Assembly: GCA_020310875.1 (NCBI GenBank)
Contig: CM035407.1
Coordinates: 221,610,496-221,674,495 of the forward strand
DNA length: 64,000 nucleotides
Source: Ceratopteris richardii
Lineage: Eukaryota > Streptophyta > Polypodiopsida > Polypodiales > Pteridaceae
Reading direction: 5' to 3'
Below the pieces are notes generated by a model, which worked only from the letters and a program-made list of their open reading frames with translations, was not told the origin of the DNA and ran no database searches. Both the position numbers and the translations under genes were made by a program. This document shows positions 54,221 through 64,000 of the stretch, in pieces (position 1 is the first letter of the stretch; each line of letters opens with the position of its first letter).

Positions 54221-57200
54221 ATGGCTGAAAGCAGTGATGTATTCCGTATGTTGGCTGTTGAGGATAAGTTGGATGGTACCAACTACCCATTATGGGCTTA
54301 TATGATGCGACATGTACTGGTTGCAAAAGGATTGTGGAACATTGTGCAGGGTGTTGAAAGACGTCCTGTTACACCTGTAACGACAGGTACTGCAAATACA
54401 GGTGTTGGAGCTGATGAAGATGGTGTCGAAGATGATATTCCGCAGATTCCTATTCGTGCTGCTGTTTCTGTTGCACCTACTGCAGAGCAGATTTGTTGGG
54501 ATGGTAGAGATGCCCAGGCACATGCATTGATAGCTTTGTCTGTCAAACGTGCCATTATTCCTCACATTCGCTCTTGCAGAACAGCAAAGGATGCTTGGGA
54601 TACACTTACCACTTTGTACCAGGCTAGGAATGAGGCTCGTGTTGCTTACCTCCGAAAACAGTTGGAGAGTGAGCACATGAATGAAGGTGATTCGATGGAC
54701 AGTTTTCTTACAAAGATCAAAGACCTGAAGGAACAATTGATTTCTGCTGATGAGGTTATACCAGATAGCTCACTTGTGCAGACCGTTCTGAATGGCCTTC
54801 TTGATTCATATCAGAGTTTTGCCTCTACTCTTCGATTGATGATGAAAGGCAATCCGAATGCCTTGTCATTTGAGGAATTAGTCTCTGTTCTGTTGCAGGA
54901 AGATCAGTCCAGGCAGAACAGGTCCATTATGCGTGTTGCAGATCAAGCTTTCCTGGCTAGTCAGAAGGGCAAAGGAAAATGGAGCTCTTCTACTAGTAAG
55001 CAGAAATCTGCAAATGCTGCACAATCGAAGAACCAGGATAAAGATGAGAAGAAATCAGAAAAGCAGAAATTGTTCTGCAAGTACTGTAAAGGAAATGATC
55101 ATATTATAAAGAACTGTCCAAAACTGGCTGCTAAAGAGGCAAAGAAGAAAGAGGCTGGAATGGTTGTTGTAGAGGCCTCTACACCAAAAACAGAGTCTGC
55201 AAATCTTGTGCAGGAAGAAGAATGGGCGTTTACTACTGTCTGCAGTTTTGACCCATCTTCTCATGATCAGTGCATGTCTGCAGTAGACTCAGATGTTTGG
55301 TACTTTGACAGTTGGGCGACCAAACATATTACCTCGCAGCGCAGTTTCTTCTCTTCACTCGAGCTTGCCCCTACAGGGAATACTGTCACATGCGCCAATA
55401 ACTCCTCTTATCTTGTTATGGGAGTTGGTAAGATCATTCTGACTACTGCTGATGGTAGTTCTTTCACTTTGTCAGATGCTTTATTTGTGCCAGGGATCAA
55501 AAAGAACCTGTTATCAGTTTCTGCATTAGCCAAGATTGGCTTGGTTGTGAAATTCGTTGATGAGAGGTGTACAGTCCATGATCTCTCAAATGGCGATGTG
55601 ATTATTGCTTCTGGCATTTTATGTCGTGGGCTGTATAAGCTCATAGACTATGAAAGATCTGTGAATGATTCGGCATGTGCAGTTCATGATTCTCAGGCTA
55701 TGTCAGATGCAAAGCTTTGGCATGCACGCTTTGGTCATCTGAATTTTGCTAGCTTGTTACGCCTGCAAAAATCTGAAATGGTGTCCTCTTTGCCCAAACT
55801 TGAGGCACCTGGAAAACATGTTTGTGAAGGCTGTATTTTGGGCAAAATGCAGCGTTCTTCCTTTCCAAAAGATGGTTCAGTTCGGGCTATGCAGAAATTG
55901 CAGCTTGTACATAGTGATGTCTGTGGTCCTATGCAGACACCCTCTTTTGGAAATTACCTTTACTTCGTGACTTTCATTGATGATTTTTCCAGGCATGCAT
56001 GGGTATATCCACTCAAAGCAAAGTCCGAAGTGTTCATGTGCTTCAAACACTTTTTGGTTTTGGCTGAAAATCTGTCAGCATGTAAAATGGGCACCCTCCG
56101 TTCTGATCGAGGGGGGGAATATATGTCTTCAGATTTTAATGCATTTCTGGCTGAACGTGGGATAAAACACCAGTGTACAGTGCCGTATACACCTCAACAG
56201 AATGGAGTTGCTGAACGAAAGAACAGGTCACTCATGGAGATGGCGAGGTGCATGGTCAAAAGTCAGGCTTTACCACATAGTTTCTGGCTTGAGGCTGTCA
56301 TGTGTGCAGCATATGTACTGAACAGGTATCCCACCAAAGCGTTGCAGTCTATCACTCCATATGAGGCTTGGCATGACCACAAGCCATCTGTTGCTCATCT
56401 GCGTGTTTTTGGTTGTTTGGCATATGCATTAGTGCCTGAACAACATCGCAGAAAATTGGATGATAAGGCAGTAAAATGTATTTTTGTTGGGTACAGTTCT
56501 GAAAGTAAAGGCTATCGTCTGTATCATCCACAGACTAAACGCATTCTGGTTAGTCGTGATGTTGTCTTTGTGGAAGATGCTATTCAGCCATTGCTTTCAT
56601 GTAATAAGGAGACATCTGTTAGCTCCAAAGACATGTATGATACTTTGATGCCTCTTTTTACAGGTGGACAGGCTAGCGCTGGTCCCAATGAGGCAACTTC
56701 TCAGCCTTTGCAGGTTTCATATGATGATGCAGATCATTCCATTTCTGATGCAGATTTACATGATGCACTTGTTGATGAGAGAGCTGATATTGAACAGGCA
56801 AAAACTATGCCAAAATGGCTGGTGCAGACTTTGCGTGACAACAAATTAGATGCACCTTTGTCATATCGTACTCGTTCAGGCTCTCATAGTACCTCCTTTG
56901 CATCAGATTGCTATGCTATGGCTGCATCTAGTCTCTGTGATGAGAATGAGCCTGTTTCTTTTGATGAAGCACAAAATTCAGAAAATTGGATGGCTGCTAT
57001 GCAATCTGAATATGATGCTATAATGAAGAATGGTACATGGTCTTTATGTGACTTGCCTCCTGGCAAGAAGGCCATTGGCACTAAGATGGTATACAAGCTG
57101 AAGCGTAAACCTGATGGTACAGTTGACAGGTATAAGGCTAGGCTTGTTGCAAAGGGTTATGCGCAGGAAAGAGGCATTGATTTTGATGAGACCTTTGCAC

Positions 57201-58486
57201 CTACATGCCGTATGACTACTGTTCGGAGCATTTGTGCACTTGCAGCCCATCATGGTTGGAATGTACATCAGTTGGACATTAAAACAGCATTTCTGAATGG
57301 TGACTTGCATGAAGAAGTGTATGTTTTTCAGCCCCGTGGCTTTGTGCAGAAAGGGCATGAAAACCAGGTGTGCAGGTTAAAGAAGGCGTTATATGGTTTA
57401 AAGCAAGCACCACGTGCTTGGTATGAGAAAATACATGCCTATCTGATTGCACATGGTTTTGCGAACAGTCCAACTGAAAGCACCTTATATGTTAAGCGTG
57501 CTAATGATGTGCTTCTGATCATTGTTGTCTATGTAGACGACATGCTGCTCACTGGTCCTCTTGAGAAGCATATTGCTGATTTCAAGGCTGATTTGCATGC
57601 CTCATTTGAGATGTCTGACTTGGGGCATTTGCATCACTATTTGGGCATTCAGTTTATGCAAGTTGATGGTGGAATGGCTTTGTGTCAAACGAAATATATT
57701 GACACATTATTGCAGTGTTTTGGCCTTGAAGACTGTAAGCCTATTGCCACTCCTATGGAGACAGGTTTACGATTGAGTCTTCATGATGCTGGAGATGCAT
57801 TTGATGCTGTTCTCTATCAGCAGGCTGTTGGATGCTTGATTTACTTATGCATTACTCGGCCAGATATTCAGTTTGTTGTCTCACAGATGAGCAGGTTTAT
57901 GCATTGCCCAGGAGTCACGCATTGGAAAGCGGTTAAGCGCATCTTTCGCTACTTGAGTGGTACTCGGCTACTTGGGTTGTTTTATCCCAAGGGGGGATCA
58001 CTACCGCCAGATTTGCATGCTTTTTCTGACTCAGATTGGGCTGGTTGCTATGACACTCGTGTGTCCACTAGTGGTTTTTGCTTCATGCTTGGTAGCTCAT
58101 GTATATCTTGGTTGAGCAAGAAGCAGCCTACTGTGGCCACTTCCAGTTGTGAGGCTGAGTATAGGGCAGCTTTCACAGCAACTGTTGAGTGTGTGTGGCT
58201 CAGACGCCTTATGGCTGATTTGGGTGTTGGCCAGTCTTCTGCCACCACCATCTTCACTGACAGTCAGAGCGCATTGGCAGTTGCGAGGAACCCTGTGTTC
58301 CATGCTCGCACTAAGCACATTGAGGTGCATTATCACTATGTCAGGGAGAGGTTCTCTGCTGGGGAGATCAGCTTGGCATATGTGCCCACGCAGGAGAACA
58401 TTGCAGACCTTTTCACGAAGGCTCTGCCTAGGGAGAAGTTTGAAGCTTTCCGCAAAGCTTTGGGCTTACTTCCTTTTGTGGAGTGA
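54221..58486 (+). CDS. A-4 gag-pol polyprotein (copia)
   Basis: A single 1,421-codon ORF starts MAESSDVFRMLAVEDKLDG. Order: gag (1-280); zinc knuckle CKYCKGNDHIIKNC (near 286); protease (near 362); GAG-pre-integrase finger (HARFGH near 500, CEGC near 534); integrase core with HSDVCGP (about 563), RSDRGGEY (about 627) and NGVAERKN (about 663); RT with [12 protein letters not shown] and YVDDMLLTG (about 1104); RNase H with FSDSDWAGC (about 1269), SCEAEYRAA and TKHIEVHYHYVRE. This is the normal copia order. One serious flaw: the protease reads FDSWATKH, with W in place of the glycine of DSG, while the older copy A-3 keeps DSGAT. So the copy is probably not self-sufficient, although its RNA and other domains look sound. 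Confidence 0.96.
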   Translation: MAESSDVFRMLAVEDKLDGTNYPLWAYMMRHVLVAKGLWNIVQGVERRPVTPVTTGTANTGVGADEDGVEDDIPQIPIRAAVSVAPTAEQICWDGRDAQAHALIALSVKRAIIPHIRSCRTAKDAWDTLTTLYQARNEARVAYLRKQLESEHMNEGDSMDSFLTKIKDLKEQLISADEVIPDSSLVQTVLNGLLDSYQSFASTLRLMMKGNPNALSFEELVSVLLQEDQSRQNRSIMRVADQAFLASQKGKGKWSSSTSKQKSANAAQSKNQDKDEKKSEKQKLFCKYCKGNDHIIKNCPKLAAKEAKKKEAGMVVVEASTPKTESANLVQEEEWAFTTVCSFDPSSHDQCMSAVDSDVWYFDSWATKHITSQRSFFSSLELAPTGNTVTCANNSSYLVMGVGKIILTTADGSSFTLSDALFVPGIKKNLLSVSALAKIGLVVKFVDERCTVHDLSNGDVIIASGILCRGLYKLIDYERSVNDSACAVHDSQAMSDAKLWHARFGHLNFASLLRLQKSEMVSSLPKLEAPGKHVCEGCILGKMQRSSFPKDGSVRAMQKLQLVHSDVCGPMQTPSFGNYLYFVTFIDDFSRHAWVYPLKAKSEVFMCFKHFLVLAENLSACKMGTLRSDRGGEYMSSDFNAFLAERGIKHQCTVPYTPQQNGVAERKNRSLMEMARCMVKSQALPHSFWLEAVMCAAYVLNRYPTKALQSITPYEAWHDHKPSVAHLRVFGCLAYALVPEQHRRKLDDKAVKCIFVGYSSESKGYRLYHPQTKRILVSRDVVFVEDAIQPLLSCNKETSVSSKDMYDTLMPLFTGGQASAGPNEATSQPLQVSYDDADHSISDADLHDALVDERADIEQAKTMPKWLVQTLRDNKLDAPLSYRTRSGSHSTSFASDCYAMAASSLCDENEPVSFDEAQNSENWMAAMQSEYDAIMKNGTWSLCDLPPGKKAIGTKMVYKLKRKPDGTVDRYKARLVAKGYAQERGIDFDETFAPTCRMTTVRSICALAAHHGWNVHQLDIKTAFLNGDLHEEVYVFQPRGFVQKGHENQVCRLKKALYGLKQAPRAWYEKIHAYLIAHGFANSPTESTLYVKRANDVLLIIVVYVDDMLLTGPLEKHIADFKADLHASFEMSDLGHLHHYLGIQFMQVDGGMALCQTKYIDTLLQCFGLEDCKPIATPMETGLRLSLHDAGDAFDAVLYQQAVGCLIYLCITRPDIQFVVSQMSRFMHCPGVTHWKAVKRIFRYLSGTRLLGLFYPKGGSLPPDLHAFSDSDWAGCYDTRVSTSGFCFMLGSSCISWLSKKQPTVATSSCEAEYRAAFTATVECVWLRRLMADLGVGQSSATTIFTDSQSALAVARNPVFHARTKHIEVHYHYVRERFSAGEISLAYVPTQENIADLFTKALPREKFEAFRKALGLLPFVE

Positions 58487-58550
58487 TTTCCACATAGCTC
58501 GGCACTTCCTTATACATGAGTGCCAGCTCCTTGTTCACCACATCACTCCC

Positions 58551-58558
58551 AGGGGGGA
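58551..58558 (+). promoter_or_regulatory. Polypurine tract of A-4
   Basis: AGGGGGGA lies two bases before the 3' LTR; the complement of the same run is seen in A-3 at about 27311. Confidence 0.9.
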
Positions 58559-58560
58559 TT

Positions 58561-58790
58561 TGTTGATATATTTAGTTAGTGATGTGTGTGAACACTCTAG
58601 GACCGCCGGGGCACTTTTTTCCCTCTTTAGGAGGTTTTTTTCCCCCAGCTTGTATATACGCCTATTGCCCTAATGGGCTACTTATCTTTGTACATTCTCT
58701 AGTAATACATTCAGTCTTGTGTGTTGTGCTCCAAGCTTCTTCTTCTTCCTTGTGCTGTTCGCGTGCTTCCGCAGACGTCTAACTCCAACA
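58561..58790 (+). repeat. 3' LTR of A-4
   Basis: This 230-bp LTR has three differences from the 5' LTR and is followed by target copy GATTA. Confidence 0.97.
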
Positions 58791-58795
58791 GATTA

Positions 58796-61423
58796 GTGTA
58801 GGACAAATTGTAGAAAACGAATATGAAGTGAGGTTCACTAATGATGGAGTTTATGTTGAAGACATTAGCCAAGGGTATAAGCAAATTTTTACAAGAAAGA
58901 AAGAAGGAAGGCTCTTCACATTGAAGGTACAAGGAAATGTTGGACATGCCTTGAGCAAAAGAGATCTGAGTTGGATCTATGGCATAAGAGGCTTGGACAC
59001 TTCAATGAAAGAGGCATTAAAGAGATGATTAATAATGATTTAGTGTTTGGATTACCTAATGTTATAGTTTAACATACACATACATATGTGAAGCATGTCA
59101 ATTAGGTAAGGCTCATAAGCAATCATACAATAAGCAAGGTTTCATGTATTCAGAGAAACTTGAATCGGTGCATACAGATGTATGGGGACCCTCAGAGGAC
59201 TTTAGTATAAATGGTTCCACATATTATGTGATTTATGTTGATGATGTTACCAGGTGGATTACTATTTATGTGATCAAAGACAAATGAGAAGTGTTTAGCA
59301 CATTTAAACACTGTCACGTATATGCAAAGAGGGTTATAGGACAAAAATTGAAGAGGTTAAGGTCACATGGAGGGGGAGAGTATTTCTCAAATGAATTCAA
59401 TGATTATTTGTGGAATGCAGGTATAAAAAGAGAAATCACTTGCAGGTATTCTCCTCAACAAAATGGTGTAGCAGAAAGGAGAAATAGAACTCTTGTTGAG
59501 TTTGCAAGATCAATGATGAAAGAGAAGAATTACCCTAATTATTTGTGGCTTGAGGCTGTAAATACAGCCACATACTTGGTTAATAGGCTATCATGTAAAG
59601 CTTTGCAGGGTATGACATCATATGAAGCTTGGTGGGGTAAGAGACCTACATTAGACCATTGCAAAGTATTTGGTTGCTTCGATTATGCTTATGTTCCTTC
59701 TCAATTAAGGCATAACTTAGAACCAAAAGCTGAAAAATATGTGTTCATTCGTTATGATGATAAACAAATGGGATACATGTTGTGGAGTCCATCTACAAAG
59801 CAATTGCTTGTATCAAAGGATGTCACATTTGATGATCAAGGTACTTGGTACTCAGGTATGAATAGTGCTTATGCAGGTCTTGAAGAAACATTGAATCAGA
59901 AGAAAGGTAAATCAAAGGTTCAAATTTCAGAGGAAGAAGATAATGGTGAAGTGCTAGTTGAAAATGAAGAATTGCCAAGGTTTGATCCAAAATATGATGA
60001 ACAAGAAACTTCAAGAAGTGGAGAACTCAGAAGGTCATCAAGGGAAAAAAGACAACCTATAATGTATAGCTATGACACCTCTTTCTTGACAACTAAAGAT
60101 TATGCTTATATAGTGAAAGCATATGAAGACCCATCCACATATGATGAAGCCAAAGGAAAGGAGAATTGGGAAAAAGCTATGAAGGAAGATTACGATGCAC
60201 TCATTGAGAATGAGACTTGGGACTTGGTACGTAAACCAATTAAACAGAAGGTAATTGGATGTAAGTGGGTTTACAAAACAAAAAGATTTGTAGATGGAAG
60301 TGTTTCTAGGTACAAAGCTATACTTATTGTAAAGGGATATCCACAAACTTATGGTGTGGACTATGATTAAACATATAGTCTTGTTGCAAAGATGACAACC
60401 ATAAGGACTCCCTTAGCTATTGCTACTTGCAAAGGTTGGAAATGATCTCAATTAGATGTGAAGAATGCATTTTTAAATGGTTACATTTCAGATGAAGTGT
60501 ACATGGAACAACCAGATGGTTTCAAAAATCAACATAATCTAGATTATGTGTGTAAGCTCTAGAGAGCCTTGTATGGCTTGAAGCAAGCCCTAAGGTCATG
60601 GAATTATAGGCTTGTAAAGTTCTTGAAGGAACTTGGATTTCAAGCATCAAAGGCATATAGTAGCTTGTTATCAAAACAAGTGAAGATGGTTTCATTTATG
60701 TTTGTATTTATGTTGATGACATAATACTCACAGGTATAGATGCCAAAGGCATACAAATACTTAAAAAGCAAATGGAGAAAGAATTCAAGATTAGTGACTT
60801 GGGAGATTTTTCATACTTCTTAGGAATGGAGATTCTATATACTCAACATGGAGTATATGTAACTCAAGAAAGGTACTTGAAGAATTTTCTAATCAAGTTT
60901 AATATGGAAGATTGCAGGATAGCATCAACCCCAATGGAGGTGAACCACAAATTGAGTAGATATGGAGGAGAGGAATTCAAAGAAATGAAGCTTTATCAGA
61001 GTTTGGTGGGTAGCTTGATTTATGCTACATTGACAAGGCATGACTTATCATATGCAGTTGGAGTTCTATCTCAGTTCATGCATTGTCCAAGGAAGGAACA
61101 TTGGATTGTAGGTCAAAGGGTGCTAAGATACATTATGGGCACACTTAAAGAAGGTTTGTATTATGGGTTCACATTGGGCAGGTAATTTTGATGATATAAG
61201 ATCAACACATGGGTATTTGTGTTATGTGAGAGATAAATTGATTTCTTGGTGTTCTTAGAAGCAACACATAGTTGCTTTATCATCTATAGAAGTAAAGTAT
61301 AAAGGTATGGTGGAAGTTGCAAAGGAGGGCATATGGTTGACAACTCTCATGAAGAGTTTTTACATCAATCACAGTGTTCCTATCATTTATGGCGATAATA
61401 TGAGTTCTTTGTACTTGGCAGCT
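58796..61423 (+). pseudogene. B1 pol, part after A-4: integrase, reverse transcriptase, RNase H
   Basis: The B1 frame continues with VRFTNDGVYVEDISQG, the pre-integrase finger (LGH.. near 58992, CEACQLGKAH-like near 59093, split by frameshifts), integrase (HTDVWGP near 59168, LRSHGGGEYFSN near 59358 with the catalytic aspartate replaced by H, NGVAERRNRTL near 59462), RT (KWVYKTKRFVDGSVSRYK, YVDDIILTG near 60711) and RNase H (ALSSIEVKYKGMVEVA). Stops include those near 59286, 60368, 60560 and 61183. It ends at SLYLAA, where D1 was inserted. Confidence 0.9.
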
Positions 61424-61802
61424 TGTTGAGATATCAAGCTCAACATGTGATGATCGAGGATGACACGTATCAGTTTTTCGTTTCTCTGACATGTATAGTG
61501 GTCATGCCAATATATGTCAGGGATACTTCATTGAGCTTTATTAGATTTATCTACCGAGTGTGATGGCACATTTGTTACTTGTCAGCTCACTCATTCAAGG
61601 ACATTAGATTTTTCCTTATGTACTGATCCTTATATATTGCACTTGTTGTATTCTTGTTTTTAGGTCATTCTTGTACATTCCTTTTTATGTAATAGAAGAA
61701 GAAGAAGAAGATTATTCTTCCTTGCCTCATCTGAGTGTGTGCTTCTCTTTGATTGTGAGAGTGTGTGTGTGAGCTCTCTTCCTTATCTCCTTCCTCGTGA
61801 CA
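61424..61802 (+). repeat. 5' LTR of D1
   Basis: 379 bp, TGTTGAGATATCAAG..CCTCGTGACA. A TATA block (ttatatatt) lies at about 61630-61638 and a (GAA)n run near 61696-61710. The right border is set by the PBS and the left by the loss of B1 coding sequence. Confidence 0.8.
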
Positions 61803-61814
61803 TGGCATCAGAGC
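61803..61814 (+). promoter_or_regulatory. Primer-binding site of D1
   Basis: TGGCATCAGAGC, one base off the initiator tRNA-Met type, directly after the LTR. Confidence 0.8.
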
Positions 61815-62251
61815 CTGCGTGTCTATAGAGAGCTCATGGAGAAGGCGACAGTGAAGAGTACGCGGCAAGTTGTGGAGGAAACGAGATTCACAAATGACCT
61901 CTATTTGCTATGAAAATCGGTGTGAAGGTAGAAGACCTCAAAATATTTTCATGATTGATTCCCTTTAGGGTGACTCATTTTTTTCAGATCAAAGTTTCAG
62001 AGCCATCTTGACCTCCATTTCAAGCCCACAAGGTGGGTCCCATAGAAAAACTAGGTTAGTTTTGGAAACTGTAACTTGCCTTATGTTGGCAAAACTCATA
62101 TATTCAAGATCCAGAATTTCAAGCGATTCTGTGTACTATTGATACAAGAAAACTGTGTTTTTCTGAGATCGAGCTGTCACATCATAGTTCGACAGTGTTC
62201 AAGCAGAAGTGTTGCTGGTAGTGCTTTGCACTATTGAGAATTACTGCAAAA

Positions 62252-64000
62252 ATGGCAAACATAGATGGAATGAGTCGGCTTATGAGCGATAAGCTAGACA
62301 AGAACAATTTCCATGATTGGAGATTCAAAATGACAAATTTCTTGATGGGAAAAGGATATTGGAAGTACATCGAAGGAGAAAACAAAAATGCTCTACATTT
62401 ACCAGAAAGAAATCGGACTGCAGACCAGTTAAGAGCATATGAGGAATAGAATCAAGGAGCACGAAAGGTAATGTATTGGCTATCTTTTAGCATATAGGAT
62501 AGCATGATTGGACACATATAGGATGCCAAGACTCTGAAAGAATCTTGGATCAGTTTCGTAACTTTGTATCAGACCAATACAAAGGCACGGAAATTACAAG
62601 TCAAGAACGAACTACATACATTGGAAAAGAAGAGCATGTCGGTAAGTGACTACACCCTGAAAATCAAAAGCATATGTGAGTCACTTGCATCTATTGGTCT
62701 GAATGTAGATGATGATGATAAGGTGGAAGTGTGCCTTCTGGTTTAGGAGCTCCATATAAGCAGTTCAGAAATTCTATACAGGCTAGGGAAAATATTCCAA
62801 ATTTTGTTGAATCAGATTTGGTATCTATGCTATTTATTGAAGAAAAGAATCTTGGTGAGGATTCAAACTCCCAAGGAAAATCTAGTTCTGAGTAGGTATT
62901 CTACTTTGGCAGAGGAAGAGGCATCGGTAGAGGTTTCAGAAGTGGAAAAGGAAACAGTAACCAAGACCAAGGTCAACAACAGAATCATGCAGGAGGAAGA
63001 GGACAGTTTCGAGGCAGGGGGAGCCAAAGAGGTTGCAGAAATTTCCAAAGAGATGATTCAAGTAATGTCACTAAAGGATGCTGGAATTGTGGTAAACCTA
63101 GACACTTTGAACGTGATTGCAGGTTGAAAAATCAAAATAACAGAAGACAACAGAATAACTATGCATCCACAAGTGCAGATGATTCTGAGAAGTTGTTCAT
63201 GGTTCAACATCACATGATGAATATGATGTGTGCTTGTGTCTCAAAATCGAATGATAATGTCTGGTATGTTGATTCAGGTGCTTCAAATCACATGACTAGT
63301 CATGTAGAATGGTTTAGTAGTTTGCAAAAATTACCAGTTCCTAGATATGTTGAAATAGGTGATGCTACATCACATCTTATTGAGCATACAGGAAACATAG
63401 CATTGTCTATGGAGGACAGAAGGTAAAACATCTTGCTGATGTGCTGCATGTTCCAAACATAACAAAGAATTGAGTTTCGGTTGGACAAATGGTTGACCAG
63501 GGATTACAAGTCAGGTTCAATGATGATGGGTTATATGTAGAAGAATACAAACATGGTGGATGATTGATCACCAAATGAAACAAAGTGGGTAGGATGTTCA
63601 CCTTAAATGTGAAAATTCTTGGAAAAAATGCAGCCATGTTTGCAAAAGGTGCAGGAGCTTTTGTTAATATAGATATTTGGCACAAACAAATTGGAAATGC
63701 AAAGCTGCAAAGGCTGAAAACTGATGCAGTCAAAGGAGATCGTTCATGGACTACCAAATTTCAAGGTTTCAGAGATGCAAAATGTATGTGCAACATGTCA
63801 ATTTGGTAAACAGTCAAGATCATCGTTTCCACATGACAAGCATGTTAGTGAGAATGTGCAAAAAATAGTACATACACATGTTTGGGGTCCTGCAAAGACC
63901 ACATCTATGGGCGGTTGCAGGTTTTATGTTACTCTCATTGATGACCATACACAAAAAGTGTGGGTATATTTCATGAAAGAGAAGAGTGAGGTGTTCACTC
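62252..64000 (+). pseudogene. D1 gag, protease and start of integrase
   Basis: ATG at 62252 opens MANIDGMSRLMSDKLDKNNF. Gag continues through stops near 62447 and 62500 (KARKLQVKNELHTLEKKS, LASIGLNVDDDDKVEVCL), with frameshifts near 62745-62900. Zinc knuckle CWNCGKPRHFERDC (near 63080) fits CX2CX4HX4C. Protease WYVDSGASNHMTSH (near 63262) keeps DSG. The pre-integrase finger (DIWHKQIGNAKLQRL, CATCQFGKQ) and the first integrase aspartate region (HTHVWGPAKT, near 63872) follow, and the window ends in VWVYFMKEKSEVF. Dead copy. Confidence 0.9.

Larger units (their letters stand above)
53636..58790 (+). mobile_element. Ty1/copia retrotransposon A-4, near-intact
   Basis: LTRs of 230 bp (53636-53865 and 58561-58790) differ at three positions. 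Target-site duplication GATTA lies at 53631-53635 and 58791-58795. PBS, one uninterrupted gag-pol ORF and a PPT are all present. Length 5,155 bp. It is the reference copy for family A, of which three older copies lie in the window on the other strand. Confidence 0.97.
51260..61423 (+). mobile_element. Ty1/copia retrotransposon B1, split by A-4 and cut by D1
   Basis: B1 has a presumed 5' LTR (51260-52142), a primer-binding site, gag-protease (52366-53630) and integrase-RT-RNase H (58796-61423). Removing A-4 restores the reading NNLISVGQI across its border. The RNase H ends abruptly at SLYLAA where the D1 LTR begins; the B1 3' LTR must lie right of the window. It belongs to the same broad group as C1 but is much more damaged. 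Confidence 0.85.
61424..64000 (+). mobile_element. Ty1/copia retrotransposon D1, 5' part
   Basis: A 5' LTR (61424-61802), primer-binding site, leader and decayed gag-protease-integrase run off the right edge. D1 interrupts B1 RNase H. Its gag style (SDKLDKNNFHDWRFKMTNFL) differs from families A, B and C, so it is a fourth copia lineage. Confidence 0.88.

Overview
This is eukaryotic DNA, almost certainly nuclear DNA of a land plant with a large, retrotransposon-rich genome. The evidence is Ty1/copia and Ty3/gypsy elements with plant-type primer-binding sites (TGGTATCAGAGC for initiator tRNA-Met, TGGCGCCGTTGCCGGGGA for tRNA-Asp), a chromovirus, and decayed fragments that look like a plant receptor-like kinase and a Ycf45/SPD1-type ATPase. 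The species cannot be read from the sequence. The density of nesting and the style of the copia gag proteins would suit a gymnosperm or fern, but that is a weak inference. I see no intact host gene, no rRNA or true tRNA gene and no CRISPR array.

Layout. 1-2326: 3' end of a Ty3/gypsy chromovirus with its 3' LTR, inserted in a small minus-strand LTR element (H1, 2328-2525), itself inside the gag of a minus-strand copia remnant (A-1, to 3395). 3396-7300: old non-coding DNA with a cluster of short palindromic motifs, Ycf45-like and receptor-kinase-like pseudogene fragments, and a palindromic LTR remnant (6566-7024). 7301-19647: copia element C1 (TSD ATATT), split by non-coding LTR element E1 (12042-18018, TSD TCTCA). 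19648-22384: no gene recognised. 22385-27078 and beyond 49597: copia remnant F1, interrupted by a rearranged minus-strand copy A-2 and by A-3. 27079-49596: A-3 (TSD TTCCC), split by a TIR element J1 (29358-46732), itself split by a 16.4-kb Ty3/gypsy element G1 (29383-45826, TSD CCTCC). 51260-61423: copia element B1, split by near-intact copia A-4 (53636-58790, TSD GATTA) and cut on the right by copia D1, which runs off the window.

Relative ages agree with the nesting. By eye, LTR pairs differ by about 1% in G1 (6 of 638), 1.3% in A-4 (3 of 230), 2% in E1, 5-6% in C1 and 7% in A-3. Four copies of family A lie within 64 kb, so this family is abundant in the genome.

Two elements stand out. G1 has an unusual gene order on the minus strand: gag, then a gap with a long antisense ORF, then an RT-RNase H-integrase ORF without a protease, then a separate ORF starting with a retropepsin-like domain, then an about 1,500-codon ORF with a coiled coil that runs through the polypurine tract into the 3' LTR. 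Its leader holds an array of about 33 CGCGATGG units. E1 encodes no proteins, but each of its 1.5-kb LTRs carries a tRNA-like segment with A-box-like and B-box-like blocks and a T6 run, upstream of a normal TATA box. This recalls Cassandra elements, which carry 5S RNA promoters in their LTRs.
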